Source: Nilaparvata lugens
Taxonomy: Eukaryota; Arthropoda; Insecta; Hemiptera; Delphacidae
Length of the DNA: 64,000 nucleotides
NCBI RefSeq assembly: GCF_014356525.2
Contig: NC_052510.1
Location: 13,936,778 to 14,000,777 of the forward strand
Direction of reading: 5' to 3'
Shown here: positions 1-11,199 of the stretch, one piece after another
Numbering within the stretch: the stretch's first letter is position 1
Layout: every line of letters starts with the position of its first letter
Position numbers and translations under genes: made by a program
Notes under the pieces: generated by a model
Seen by the model: only the letters and a program-made list of their open reading frames with translations
What the model was told of the DNA's origin: nothing
The model's database searches: none

Positions 1-286
1 CCTCTCTTTCTCTTCACTTCCCTCTCTATCTCTTCCACACTGTCTTCATCTTTTGTAATTCTCTCTCCACCCTCTCTTTCCAGCTGGCATCAACAATTTG
101 AGTCATTGCCAAACGGTCTATAGAGACAGACCGCCGCCTCACATAATTCACTCAAGTAGGAAGCTGTCTGAATAATTCTGGCACTCTTTACACATGCTTC
201 ATCAACAACTGTTGTTCGTGATACGGCAACTCTGAACTGCTCGAAGAACAGAGAGAAGTGAGAGATTCAGAGAGAGAGACAAAGAA

Positions 287-412
287 AACCAAAGGGAGAA
301 ACAAATAGAATCAAAGAGAGAAACAAATAGAATCAAAGAGAGAAATAAATAGAATCAAAGAGAGAAACAAAGAAACACCAAAAAGAGAGAAACAAAGAAA
401 ATCAAAGAGAGG
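287..412. repeat. 21-bp purine-rich minisatellite
   Basis: About five imperfect units of ATCAAAGAGAGAAACAAATAG, the clearest starting near 310, 331 and 352 with a period of 21 bp, followed by diverged units. The reverse strand stays open through it only because the period is a multiple of three. Flanking sequence (240-480) is also GA-rich. No gene function is inferred. Confidence 0.85.
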
Positions 413-639
413 AAGGAAAAGAGCAGAGAGAACGAATTGAAGAGAGAAGCTGATAGAACAGAGAGAATCGTGCAGAACGTAACAGGTGCACCGGAGGGTT
501 TTAAAGTGGAGCGCTCCTTGAAGACAGATTATCATGCTTCAAGTAATCATTGAACAATCTCATCTGTACTTTACGCCTGCCTTTTTTTCAGCTCTAATCT
601 GCTCAACTGGAGTGCTTCTCAGATATTATTTGAATACCT

Positions 640-1790
640 TTCAGTGAAATTTATTCAAATCCAACAGCTCAGCAATTCAGTTGACACCCATGTAATGTTA
701 TGCTCTAATACGCGTGACCTTGTTGATGATTATTTTTTGTCACAAGAAATTCTTGAATTGAAATATTTTTATTGCTTCAATAGTCAACGTTATGAAATTC
801 CTGATAAGTTCAACTCTTCCTCAAATCGGCAATATATCCATAAGCTTCGGCATGAACAAGAACAATGAACAATACATTTAAAAATACATTTCAGCGCTAA
901 TTTTGAATTAATATCTCATCAAAATCAGTGCTATTTGAATATTGTTGAGACTTAAAATATCTGGATTATCGAATATGAAATCACTAGCCTTAGTGAAGAT
1001 GATTGATCATTATATCAAGATTATTCTTGAATGGAACAATAATGATAAAAATTACTTGAAAAAGAAGCTTTCCATTATCACTCAATATCTAATCTCTCTA
1101 ATTGAATAACCTTAATTTCTAGATGAGATATATACCTTCAAACACAAATTATTCCATGTTATTCTATTACAAGGGTCATGGTGGATGACACATAACAAAG
1201 AAGTGTTCACTTGATCAAAATGTCTTTCGAATCCTCTCTGAGTTATTATGATGTATATAGTTTGCTAGAAACTGAAATTCAATCTAGATACATTTACAAT
1301 AATTCAACCCACTTAAATAGAGTTCCGGATTATCCGTATCCAAGATGCAAATCTTTGTCATATTGTAGGAGTGTATTTACATTGGGAAGTATTAAACTCA
1401 TTTCATGGACAGTACCTATATCTAAGGAATATTCTCATGTACGAAATAATAGAGAAACTTTTATTATTTCACATAAATTGAGCTCCTCCAATCTGATTAA
1501 ATTCATGTCTAGTCGTGTAATCGTTTTCATACGTCTATAAACCTTACAAAATCCGTGACTGGAACCTAAATGCATGTAAGCTGCCTAATCCCCACGAGAG
1601 CCACATTCCAAATTGAACTCACTTAACGCCAGTAGCCACGCTCTAACAAGCTGCTGCTACTACTACAACAGGTATTCACCTGCTTACTTCTGAATAGAAG
1701 ATGAGCTCAAACAATTGTTACGGATCGATAACAATAATTGAACCACGCAAACCTTGTAAGTCTGCCGTACACAACGTGTAACACTGGTTT
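640..1790. other. AT-rich stretch with no supported gene
   Basis: The longest ATG-initiated frame here runs 1220-1540 (+), 106 codons, with no recognisable domain, no splice context and codon use like the surrounding AT-rich DNA. I treat it as chance. A donor-like ACAACAG/GTATTC occurs near 1672. No repeat family was recognised. Confidence 0.5.
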
Positions 1791-1794
1791 TATC

Positions 1795-2180
1795 CACTTA
1801 TTTGCGGTGGTACGCTCTCCTAGTATACGCAAGTAACAGGTAGGAAGGGTGATAAGGGGTTGATAGGATCTCAACTATGGTTGGAAGGGAGGGGGAAGAC
1901 GAGTTGGTGCATGCGCAGTAAACGTTTTTACTTGACAATTGTGAACGGGTACTCAGTTCGCTTGGAGCCGGTGGCGGGGTGTGTGCGAAATTATGGATCT
2001 GTAACAACTGTTCATGCACAGAGTTCAATAGCGGGTTGGTTTCAGTTGAAGGAAAAACTTGGAATACGAGTTTAGTGACGTCGGATACGGAAAAAATCGT
2101 GTCGGAATCCTCCGGAACGTCTGCGGACGCGAAACGACGGGAAGCGTCATTTCCCCCGCCATTGTAGGGAGGAAAAACAG
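1795..2180 (+). promoter_or_regulatory. CpG-richer promoter-like island with a possible first exon
   Basis: This stretch is clearly richer in G, C and CpG than its flanks. Seen in order: TGCATGCGCAGT at 1908-1919, close to the NRF-1/Ewg half-palindrome; an arthropod-initiator-like TCAGTT at 1953-1958; and a splice-donor-like AAACAG/GTAAAA with GT at 2181. A transcript starting near 1955 and ending at 2180 would give a non-coding first exon of about 226 nt on the plus strand. It could belong to the gene whose signal-peptide exon lies at 35197, which would need a 33-kb intron. That link is inference. There is no TATA box at the usual distance. Confidence 0.35.
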
Positions 2181-2728
2181 GTAAAAGTGATTGGAAAGTT
2201 GTACTTACGGGGTAAAAAGTAATGAAACATAGTATAATCTGATTTTAAATTGCTTGATGCTTTTTAAGGTATGTTTTCCCGCGAATTTCATATTGCAATT
2301 TCTAATTTCAATAAGTTTCATTTTACTTCTGCAGAATGAAGCTAACTGAATGCTCAGAGCTATATGAAGCGACTCAATAAGAAGTGCATTCAATTGAATT
2401 CATCACTCTGAAGTAATTATTCATTTGGTAAAAATTGTTGTTCTGGATTTGAATTAACAAAATCTGATATACTTGCCAACTAATGGTGTTTGGGTAGGTT
2501 GGAAAGTAATAATGGAATTCCAATTTAGGTTGAGGGGATAGTTGAATAATGGGCTAATGAAACTATACGATAGAGACGGGATGAAGATATACTCTCACGT
2601 GATATCATCATCAAAAATGAAGAACTATTCAAAATTTTTAATATTATTTTTTGCATTGAGTGATACAGCATCCCTTATTCAAATGAGGAATTAAGTAATT
2701 ATTCTATTTTCCACAAAATTGTGGATAT

Positions 2729-3090
2729 TGAAAAATTTCAAAGGGAATTGGGCGTTGGAGTTCATTCTGAGATAGTTTGGAGTAGTGGTGAATTATCAAT
2801 TTCATAAAGTGGATAGATAAATTAGTTTTCTTCTTTTCCTCATTTCTACATTACAGAAATAAAAGATTTTCTATCTTACATAGAAAAAAGAATCTAAAAA
2901 ATCAATAAACTCCTTGATTCTTGTTCGAGCTTGAATTTTATTTCTATAATAAATCTTTCTGTGACGTTGATATGAGGAAAAGAAGAACACTATTTATTTA
3001 TCCATCTACTTTATGAAATTGATAATTCTCCGTTGCTCCTAACTTTCTCAGAATGAACTCCAACGCCTAATCCTATTTGAAATTTTTCAT
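2729..3090. mobile_element. Foldback MITE with very long inverted repeats
   Basis: The element is almost entirely a hairpin. The left arm starts TGAAAAATTTCAAA and continues through GGCGTTGGAGTTCATTCTG to a TTCTTCTTTTCCTCAT block. The reverse complement of the right end shows the same blocks in the same order with scattered mismatches. Arms are roughly 120-150 bp of a 362-bp element. No coding capacity and no clear target-site duplication. The transposase family cannot be assigned from sequence alone. Confidence 0.8.
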
Positions 3091-3099
3091 TGATTGAAT

Positions 3100-4500
3100 C
3101 GAACCTCTCTCGATTTGAAAGTATAAAAAAAAACTTTTTTCGATGAGATTATCTATGAGTTCACTTAATTTCTTCATATTATTGGATAAGATTATTTTTG
3201 ATTACTTGGAATTTCATTAACTAAATAGTCAGAGTTTAATCAAGTTATGAACTACTTACAAAAACTCGAAATAATATAAGATTTAATGGGTGCACTTCTA
3301 TATCAGAAACAACATTTTCATCCTTTTGGAGGACTTGCGGCTATCTCGAACTAGATCCTAGAATGAGTAATGAAACTATTCAGTTTACTACTGAAACACA
3401 CTTGTTACGGCTTAGCTTTGTCTTCCTTTTTTTGTCTGCGACGTTTTATCATTAGCAAAGGAAAAATACAGCGAACAAAATCCTCTTCTTTTCTTCATTT
3501 ACAAAATATTATAATCAAGGAGCACGTAGAAGGATTAAAATGGCGAACCTGTCATAATCTCCCCGAGACCTAAATTGAATTCTGTCCTAATTCAAATTGA
3601 GCTAGCTTGATCACGTCAAGATGGCGATTCAAAGGCTGCACTCTAGTGCTATTTTTGGGTTGTTTTCTGAAATGCTTCTCAGATATCGGGTCAAGTGTTG
3701 CAAATATAGTGGAATTTATTGAAATTTTTGAATGTTTAAGAGAATCTGTTAAGTTTACATACATGATGTTCGAAAGAAAAAAATAAGCATCTCCAACTAA
3801 TCAGCGATAACATGGAACTGAATAAAGTCCTTCTTATTGAGAACTGAAAATGTTTCTATTTTTATTAATTAGAAATTTAAACATGTGAGTTACTGAAGAA
3901 TGTTTTTGAAATTACAGAGATATTGCAAGCATCTAAATATTATTACTGAAACTAAGCGAATAAAATCTGCAATAGAATTTTTACGACAATGAGTATGAAT
4001 AGTATTTTATAGAATTCTAGGAACTGTTATGTATAAATATAAAACTATGATCAGTATACTCATATAATACAAACGTAAGGTTTTTTCCATTTATTGGATT
4101 CCCTTACAGGAGTTCCACCTCGCCTAAATGTTCATTATCATATTAATAATATGATACAGTTAACAATACCAAAATATTTATAGAATGAATATCTTTAATC
4201 GAATAGTGGGACAGGAAATAGGTACTTGAGACTTTCTTATTTTCCAACGTTTTGACAATTCCTCAATGAACCGGAGTGTTCGCATTTCACGAAATATTCT
4301 TCAAAATAGGAGTGGAATAGGTTACATCTTCATCTAGAACTCAATTATTTCATGGATATTCCACTTCTTGTGATTTTGTAGTTAAGTATTGACGAATAGC
4401 TCCAAGTCTTCCATTTATTATAAATATTCCGAGGAAATGGGAACATGAGTATTATATCCCACTGAGAATGTGTTCGGAGGAGCTGGCAGCATAATAAAGC
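3100..4500. other. AT-rich unique DNA, nothing recognised
   Basis: No frame, repeat unit or regulatory cluster stands out. A fragment near 3560-3620 has LINE-tail-like TTGAATTC and AATTCAAATTGA strings but is too short to assign. Confidence 0.5.
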
Positions 4501-4520
4501 TTTCCCAAAAAGCAAGCGGG

Positions 4521-4585
4521 CTGTTGCCCCTTCTGCGTGTTGCCCCTTCTGCTGTTGCCCCTTCTGCTGTTGCCCCTTCTGCGTG
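4521..4585. repeat. 15-17-bp minisatellite, unit TGTTGCCCCTTCTGC
   Basis: Four units in tandem, two with an extra GT or GTGC insertion. On the minus strand it reads as repeated Gln-Gln-Lys-Gly inside a 97-codon open frame (4345-4638), which the repeat itself largely keeps open. I do not call a gene. Confidence 0.8.
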
Positions 4586-4920
4586 CTACTGCTCCACACA
4601 ACCATGAACAATATATCATTTTTTAAACACGCCATCAAACGATAAGATTAATCGCCACTTGTCTGGAATTCTTTAAGAGGTCCAACATGCTGTTGCCTTC
4701 CAATAAGATATTGCAGGCTTCAATGCACAAACTCCGTTACACAAATAAGGGGTATTTGTACTCGAGACAGACGTTTTCACTATTAAAAGGCTGTTAAACT
4801 GCAGTTAATGAAGTATAAACCATAAACCGTCAGTCTGTAAAAATGAAAAATAATATCACTGTGTTTGAGAGGTACTAGTTTTTTAATAGTCCTGACCACC
4901 TGGGGGGTTTTCTTTTATAT

Positions 4921-5190
4921 CTCAATCAATCAATGATTTTATTCAACAAAACACACAATAAAAATAAAATTTTAAAACAATACAATTTTTTCAATAATTA
5001 TAAAATACAAAGAACAAGCTTCATGATAGGGTGTGTTGAATAGAATAAACGGAGGGAAAATGCATAATCAACTTTGGATTCCCATGTGGTAGGCTGGTAT
5101 AGGGTATAAAATTAAGGAATGAAAGATGAAAAGGAGTGAAAAATGTAATAATGGGAGAGGAAGAAAGAAAAAAGACAAGCATGATTTCTA
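4921..5190 (-). mobile_element. LINE 3' end (family 1), minus strand
   Basis: Read on the minus strand, the stretch ends in AATAAAATCATTGATTGATTGAG, a polyadenylation-like signal followed by a short tandem tail, as in many insect non-LTR retrotransposons. The body holds CCTACCACATGGGAATCC followed by AAAGTTG, which recurs in diverged form at 38640-38830 (+) and 52697-52960 (-). Three copies sharing body and tail position support a real family. Only 3' untranslated sequence is present. Confidence 0.6.
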
Positions 5191-5199
5191 AGCAACTCC

Positions 5200-6580
5200 A
5201 CTTCTAACAAATATAGGCTAAGGAAATAAGCCAATTTTGATGCTTTATTATTACTGTTTGTTGATGGGAAGTATTTTTAAGCAGGAAGTAGTCCTTATTT
5301 CCATGAAGTTCTTTTATTTTCAGACTCTTTTTCCATATGATAGTATATTTCCCACATTTTGAGTTATTCCAATCTAGCAATACCTAATTAGATGTTACCT
5401 ATCACAATCTCTGATAATTTCAAGTCGTCTTCCTACTTTAAGTTATTTTTATTCAATCTACTCATACAGTGTTTTATTGAACCGAATGAGATAAATTCCA
5501 AGTTGTAGAATTTCTCAAATGATTTTTTAACATTTTCTATTCTTTATGAGCTCTTCATCAGTCTTTAACGGTGACGATTCAAGGAATTGTATTTCACATC
5601 TTGGTGAAATGGACAAAAATTCATTTTGTATGTTTTATTTTGGAAATTTCTACGGAGTTTTATTGTTAACTTTATCTTGTTAGTTAATGTATCACCCTAC
5701 TATTTTCCTGTAATTGAAACTTGAGATTAATGAGATATGAAGTATTTTCCACTCCTTTTCAAATGGAGATTATGACAAAAGGAAGAATACGCTTTTCTTG
5801 AACTTCTAACCAGTAATCCAATTATTATTATAGCTGCTTCAGACTACAAACACTTGGAAAACTTTTAATAGAACGTCTTGAATATAAATTACTGTTACGA
5901 TAGTGGAAGTTAATTGAGAGTTGAGTTGATGGGGCAAAGTAAAATAGAAAACGACAATTATAAAACTATCAACCACAAATTGTGATAGACATGCAATCGG
6001 AAAAACTTTTATAACTACTTTATCATCTCTCCTTACTTTTTTCTTTATATTCTATCCTCCTCATTTGAGCCTACAATGTCACTCAATACTTGTCGTTATA
6101 ATCATCTTGTTCGATAATTAAATGATATTTTAGGATGAATATTTACTTTTTCATTATTACTACATTCGTAATGATAAATTTTTGTGTATGTTCAGTCAAA
6201 ATAAGTAAGTGGATGCCCAGTTAATTCTGATTATGATACATGACGAATGAATTTATTTGATTCTAGAGGCAATTTTTTTCGCCTACTCCTATCTGTAAAA
6301 CATTTGATGAGATGTGTTTTTGTAGGAAAATGATAAGTGGGACTAGTGTTGGTCTTTGCGAAGGTTACAGTTCTAGTCAAGAATTGAAATTATTTTGTTG
6401 TCCTAAAATATATCTATCACTGATATATCATTAAAGGGATTCGCTTGAAAAAAATATTATTCTTTCCTTGATTTTTCACATTATTCAACTATTCACTAAT
6501 TTTTCTGGTAACTTGACGACACAAGTCAACAAAATGATGTTCCAGATATAATAATTCAAGATTTGTATTGTTTATTAAAG
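5200..6580. other. AT-rich unique DNA, nothing recognised
   Basis: No coding-like frame, splice pair, tandem array or inverted repeat was found by eye in this stretch. Confidence 0.45.
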
Positions 6581-6590
6581 TTCAACCACT

Positions 6591-6880
6591 CCACTACTTG
6601 AGAACTCGTAACATGGAATTGAATCCTTGCAGAGCACTTCTCCGAGATCTATATTTTTTATCGAGGAAAACCCCTTCTCTCACATTCTCTTGACAATCCT
6701 ATCAAGATTCCAAACTTTCTGTTCTTAAATCATTTCAGGATATCTGCATTTCACTGCTTGAGTACTCTTGACATGAAATTGAATCTTTAGAACAAATTTC
6801 TCTAGATCAATATTCTTCATCAGGAAAACCCTTCCCCTCACTTTTTCTCCCCAATACTCGAAGGATTTCATACTCTTCCC
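6591..6880. repeat. Diverged tandem duplication, period about 160 bp
   Basis: The block beginning CACTACTTGAGAACTC near 6591 recurs as CACTGCTTGAGTACTC near 6752. Aligned strings follow for more than 120 bp, including CATGGAATTGAATC against CATGAAATTGAATC, AGATCTATATT against AGATCAATATT, and GAGGAAAACCCC against CAGGAAAACCC. The copies look roughly 75-80 percent identical by eye, so the event is old. No open frame spans both. Confidence 0.7.
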
Positions 6881-7319
6881 CTTGATCCTAGCATTTCCTC
6901 ATTCTACTCCAGTCATATGTGAACTATGCCCTAGGTGAATCAAGAAACTTCACCACCGTCATCCAATTCACAGACAAATGTCAAGTTTGATCAGTAGAGG
7001 CATTGGAGCGGCACAAAAATCTGACAATACCATGACTAATGTATAACAAATTCCAATAACGTACTGGTAGGTGGAAATTAATGACAGAGGAGCCGTCTCT
7101 TAGAGTATCACGCAGTAGTTTCAGAAGAGTACCGCTTCCTCCAGCTCTACTTGCTAACCTGAAATATTACATTCCTCCTTCGAGTTTTCCCGCTCAATTT
7201 CTCTCTCTCCCTTCCATCTCACTCTCAATCTATCTCTCGCGACCTTTTCATCTATCTCTCTCTCACCATACAGTGATTTATCAGGCACCGTTTTCTCATA
7301 GGCGAAATGGGGCGTGTGA

Positions 7320-7410
7320 AAGCCATTTACTGGCGGGAAGTTTGTCACAACCGTTCCCGCCATTTTTGCCCCGTTCCCGCCATTTCCCACTCCTTCCCGC
7401 CATTTCTACA
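7320..7410. promoter_or_regulatory. Cluster of TTCCCGCCATTT sites at 20-bp spacing
   Basis: TTCCCGCCATTT occurs at 7354-7365, 7374-7385 and 7394-7405, exactly 20 bp apart. A fourth related site lies inverted upstream (ACTGGCGGGAAG, 7330-7341). The word overlaps two known motifs: E2F-like TTCCCGCC and the GCCATTT core bound by YY1/Pho proteins. A further GCCATTT sits at 7322. A pyrimidine-rich stretch precedes (7195-7265). This resembles a promoter, an E2F target or a Polycomb-type element; which one cannot be told from sequence. Confidence 0.45.
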
Positions 7411-7502
7411 CGCCTAACATTATATTGCCACGCTTCCATCGCCACTTGCACGATTCCTTTCTGAATAAATCATGAAAATTCGGACGTCAAACAGAAATTT
7501 AA

Positions 7503-7625
7503 ATGGCGCTTCCATGCGCCTTCTTATTAGATGTCTGGCTGGTGCTATGTCTACCCGCTATAAATATAGATATATTTATGTAGCAGACCCTATGTATACT
7601 GTAAGTATATATAGATATACATAAA
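7503..7625. other. Short GC hairpin and TATA-rich stretch
   Basis: GGCGCttccatGCGCC near 7505-7520 can fold into a 5-bp GC stem. It is followed by TATAAATATAG near 7559 and a run of ATATAGATATA strings. A TATA-type promoter is possible but no initiator-like TCAGT lies 28-34 bp downstream. Confidence 0.3.
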
Positions 7626-7629
7626 GTGC

Positions 7630-8980
7630 CAGGCCCTCCACATTCTTCCGCTTAGTGAGCACCTCACGCGAAATATAACGCTCCTAATGAATTTAGAGAG
7701 AATTCCCTACCTGTTATGCCATTGTTGAGGATTTTAGCTTTGACAAGAACATGCTCGGTCCCACAATGATTTCCATCTTGAGCTCTACAACAGCCTGCTT
7801 CATTATTGAATTTCCGAGCTCTGACAATAAGGTCCACACAAATAATAATCTCAGAATATTGAATTCGTCGTATTCCTCATGAATGAATGATTGGAGTATT
7901 GCAATTCTGAACTCAATTTGTCTACATCGAATTCATAGAGTATAAAACGTGCTTATTGCACTTGAGTATTACGTACTACCATAGACTAATTAAACAAAAT
8001 CTTGACTTGGTGGAAAACAATGATTCGAAACAAAGTCTTGAATCTGTGGTACTACTTACTACTAGTATATTGTATTATTTCAACAGAAATAGAGTATGAC
8101 GACAGCGTATCTTAGCATTTGCAATAATTGCCTTGAAGGATTGGGAGGTACTTGTGCTTGACTGATGAGATGAGTGATGGAGAACGTTTCAGGGAAAAAG
8201 CGGTTATCATTCTCAACATCAATAGGCTCTGCTACAAATGAAAATGATAGGATTTTTGTCGAAATTGTGATGCACAGTAATTCGAATGTCTGTTTGTGTG
8301 AGATACGAGAAATCGCTGGTCAATCGTAATTGATTAGGCTTACTAGAGTCTCATTCATCAACAATATGAGTTTATATTTTAGACTTTTGAAATCCTTTGC
8401 ATTTTCACAAGAATATAAGAATAATCTTTGAAAAAAATTCAATGAAGAAAGTTTTTGAAGTTGACAGCGGTTTGCATTCATATTACACAAATTCTTGATC
8501 AAGGGTGGTTAAATGAATGAAGAATGATTCATGAAAATATTTTTAAAAGCCATCAATAACGTTTCAATGTCGGTTTTGAACTGCAGTTACATATATCTTC
8601 AAACATTAATTTTATTCTGAACTAATATTTAACTGAACATTTCTAAAACTTTTTGAGCATCCTTGTGATTTTAATCTCAATCTAATTTGAATGAGGATTT
8701 ATAAGATCTATAAATTGAAAATGTCCACACAGGGCTCAAAAACAGATTCCAGTACATGAAAAGTATGCAATAAAACATTCAGTTACGTTAGCTATCACAG
8801 AGGTGGAAGTACAAAATATTCGATATACAATCTACACAGCTACCAAGTTTGGTATTTGTAAACTCAAATCAAAAACATGAGATGAATTGAGTGCAGATCT
8901 TTATTCATCTCATCAGTTCTGTTCACTCTTCCTACTTGCAAGAAACAACTAGAAAAACGAACATCTTGAAAACAAATAAT
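7630..8980. other. Unique AT-rich DNA, nothing recognised
   Basis: No tandem, inverted or coding structure was recognised before the duplicated block that begins at 9045. Confidence 0.45.
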
Positions 8981-9344
8981 AAAATTGTTCTCATTACGAT
9001 TCTCGGCGGTTCCACTCCAGTTACTCCACTTTTTCGCCACGGCGCAACTACATAAATTTCGACCAATAACATGTTTACGAAGTCCTGGCAAACAAACCCG
9101 GCGACAACTTTCGACGCAGCAATTTCTGCTCTCAACATTATTTTCTTTATTACGTTGCCTTGGGCGCAGCAGACAGTTAGTGGCAGAAACTTATTTCTGC
9201 GCAGACAATCGGGCGACAATTCTGCGCCCTAACCTCTCAAGAAATATGACAATGCCAACTTTGATGGCGCCTTCCAGTCAGAAGCTATTTTGAGAAGTGG
9301 GTGGACAATTTAACCCAACCTTACCATTGTTGGATTGCAATGCG

Positions 9345-9455
9345 GATTATATAGAGCACTAGATAATATAGAGAGGAAGGAGCCTCGGATGGACCACCAG
9401 ATAATATAGAGTGGAGGGGGCCATAGAACACCAGATAATATAGAGTGGAAAGGGA
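9345..9455. repeat. Mini-array with AATATAGAG-containing units
   Basis: GATTATATAGAGCAC, AGATAATATAGAGAGG, AGATAATATAGAGTGG and again AGATAATATAGAGTGG occur at intervals of roughly 20-37 bp. The array is present in both copies of the large duplication (second at about 11499-11610), so it is older than that duplication. Confidence 0.7.
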
Positions 9456-10171
9456 AGCTATTCAAAGTGCATGAACTTGTATTTGGGTCGGCGTTCAAAG
9501 CTCAAAAACATGTTTACCACTTTGCCAACGGCTGAAAATCATCGCCAACAACCCGCTTTATGCAGCTTTTATGTGTGATTTATAGCTAGCTCCTTCCACA
9601 CTCCGCGGCTTGAATGGTATCACACCTACAGTTGGACAATTACGATTGATATCCCATACTCATTAAAGTTAATGACTGATAATTAATCCAGGATATCATA
9701 GGATCGCAATCATCTGCAGCTTGAAGTCATCACTTAAAACTTGGACCAATCTGGATTCAGGTTTATCTCCTCCATTCAATCCAGTTCATGATTGAAGGAT
9801 ATAATAATAATGAATATAGTAAAGATATTATGATGATGATCTTTGCATCTTGACTAAGGTAATTGCGAAACTCTCAAGTTCAAACTTGAGTCTTCACTAT
9901 CAAGTTAAACTATAATGCAAGGTATTCATGCTACCAAATTATTATTAGTTTCTGGTAGTGATATCCTTTTGTTGATCATATCCCATTAACGTAACTTGAA
10001 TAATATTTCATCTCCTGCATTGCACAAATTATAGAAAGCCTGAAACTCTCCATAACCAAGAATTTGTTGATAATGTTGCTTAATGTAATGAAACTTAATG
10101 AAAAGAATGATTAAGAGGCTTGTTACTTGATATTCTATTTTTTCATTTCATTGAAATCAAATCTATTTCCT

Positions 10172-10990
10172 ACTAGCTGGCCCGGCGAACTTCGTACCGC
10201 CAAATTAATGCATCTCATGACAAACTTTAGCTGGATGCACACCTGAGGAGGCGCGATGCGGCATTTTGCATCCAGGTGCTTATTGGTTTGAATGGAAGAA
10301 CACACACACACTGAATCGGGCATTGCGTGGAACGGTGTGATAAGGCAATCTCCATAAGATCAACACTTTGTATCACCACCCGCGCCTCCACAGGTGTGCT
10401 GAGCCTTAGCTTAATCTGATGCATTATATTTTTATGAAAATTATCCAACAATTAGTATTTACATTTATATCTGAATATGGACTTCCTATGTGCTTGGTTA
10501 GTTGTGGAGCAGTTTGTATTTTTAGATACAGTTGAATTCAGCTTGCTGGGAAATTGAATGGTATATCTCCTTGCTGCTGATTTTCCCGTGCATATTCTAA
10601 ATTCACAGCATTTCGAGTTCTACGACCCAAGTTTGGAAGTCGTTCGTACCGCGGCATTATTATTAGGATTAAAATTTTGTGAATCAGTAGAAATAAAATA
10701 GAAAAACACAAGGTACCTAGAATATAGGTACATGTATAGGATGACGCAATGATTATAACAGCTGATTTTTATTCCTGTGTGTGGTTAGCTCACAAATCTT
10801 CTCCCATAAGGATTACATGTAAACTTTGTAGGACCGTAGGAAAGAGTCCTGAAGTCGGATCATAAATTTGATAGGCCATAAACCTACTCCTGGACATAAC
10901 AAACACAACTGAAGAAAAATCATCGAATTCGGTGCACACAAAAAAAGTTACTGAATGTCAAAATTTGAGGCTCGATTTTTCTTTTTAAAG
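10172..10990 (-). mobile_element. Non-autonomous Helitron/Helentron-like repeat, copy 1
   Basis: On the minus strand the element runs from a TAAAAA-rich 5' end next to CGAGCCTCAAATTTTGACATT to a 3' end GGCGGTACGAAGTTCGCCGG then GCCAGCTAGT. The 3' end can form a hairpin (GGCG...CGCC, with CGAAgTTCG inside) just before a CTAGT terminus. This arrangement, with no inverted termini and no clear target duplication, is reminiscent of Helitron2/Helentron-type elements; the class assignment is inference. A second copy sits in the adjacent duplication unit and a third at 62819-63397. No protein is encoded. Confidence 0.6.
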
Positions 10991-11199
10991 ATGCATATTA
11001 AATTCTTGAAGAGAGTCTATCAGAGACGTTTACCCAAGATTAGGGTTGTGTGGCATAGAGGATCTAGAGTCCTAACTCCACCCTTAATAAAGGTATCCAA
11101 TTCATGGTCAAATGATCAAAGGATCATTGGATCTTCTGGATGGGGAAATATACTTGTGTGCTGTTAGTAGTAATTTAACAAGAATTTGTAATAGCGATA

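Larger units (their letters stand above)
9045..11199. repeat. 2.2-kb tandem duplication, copy 1
   Basis: From CAACTACATAAATTTCG at 9045 the sequence repeats head to tail from 11200, with only a few percent mismatch and small indels. The unit holds a GC-richer 400-bp start (GGGCGCAGCAGACAG, then GCAGAAActtaTTTCTGC, a small perfect hairpin), a mini-array of AATATAGAG-containing units (9350-9455), about 700 bp of AT-rich DNA, a reversed Helitron-like repeat (from 10172), and an end segment with GAGACGTTTACCCAAG. DNA left of 9045 is unrelated to that left of 11200, which fixes the breakpoint. Frames on either strand are shared by both copies but not conserved beyond their nucleotide identity. Confidence 0.9.

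Noticed and set aside
282..420. CRISPR-like regular repeat array
   Set aside because: The units are contiguous without unique spacers and the genome is eukaryotic; it is a minisatellite.
1220..1540. 106-codon ATG frame
   Set aside because: No domain, no splice signals, AT-driven composition.
9108..9219. Minus-strand frame shared by both copies of the 2.2-kb duplication
   Set aside because: The shared part ends exactly at the duplication breakpoint; the frames then diverge. This is nucleotide identity, not protein conservation.
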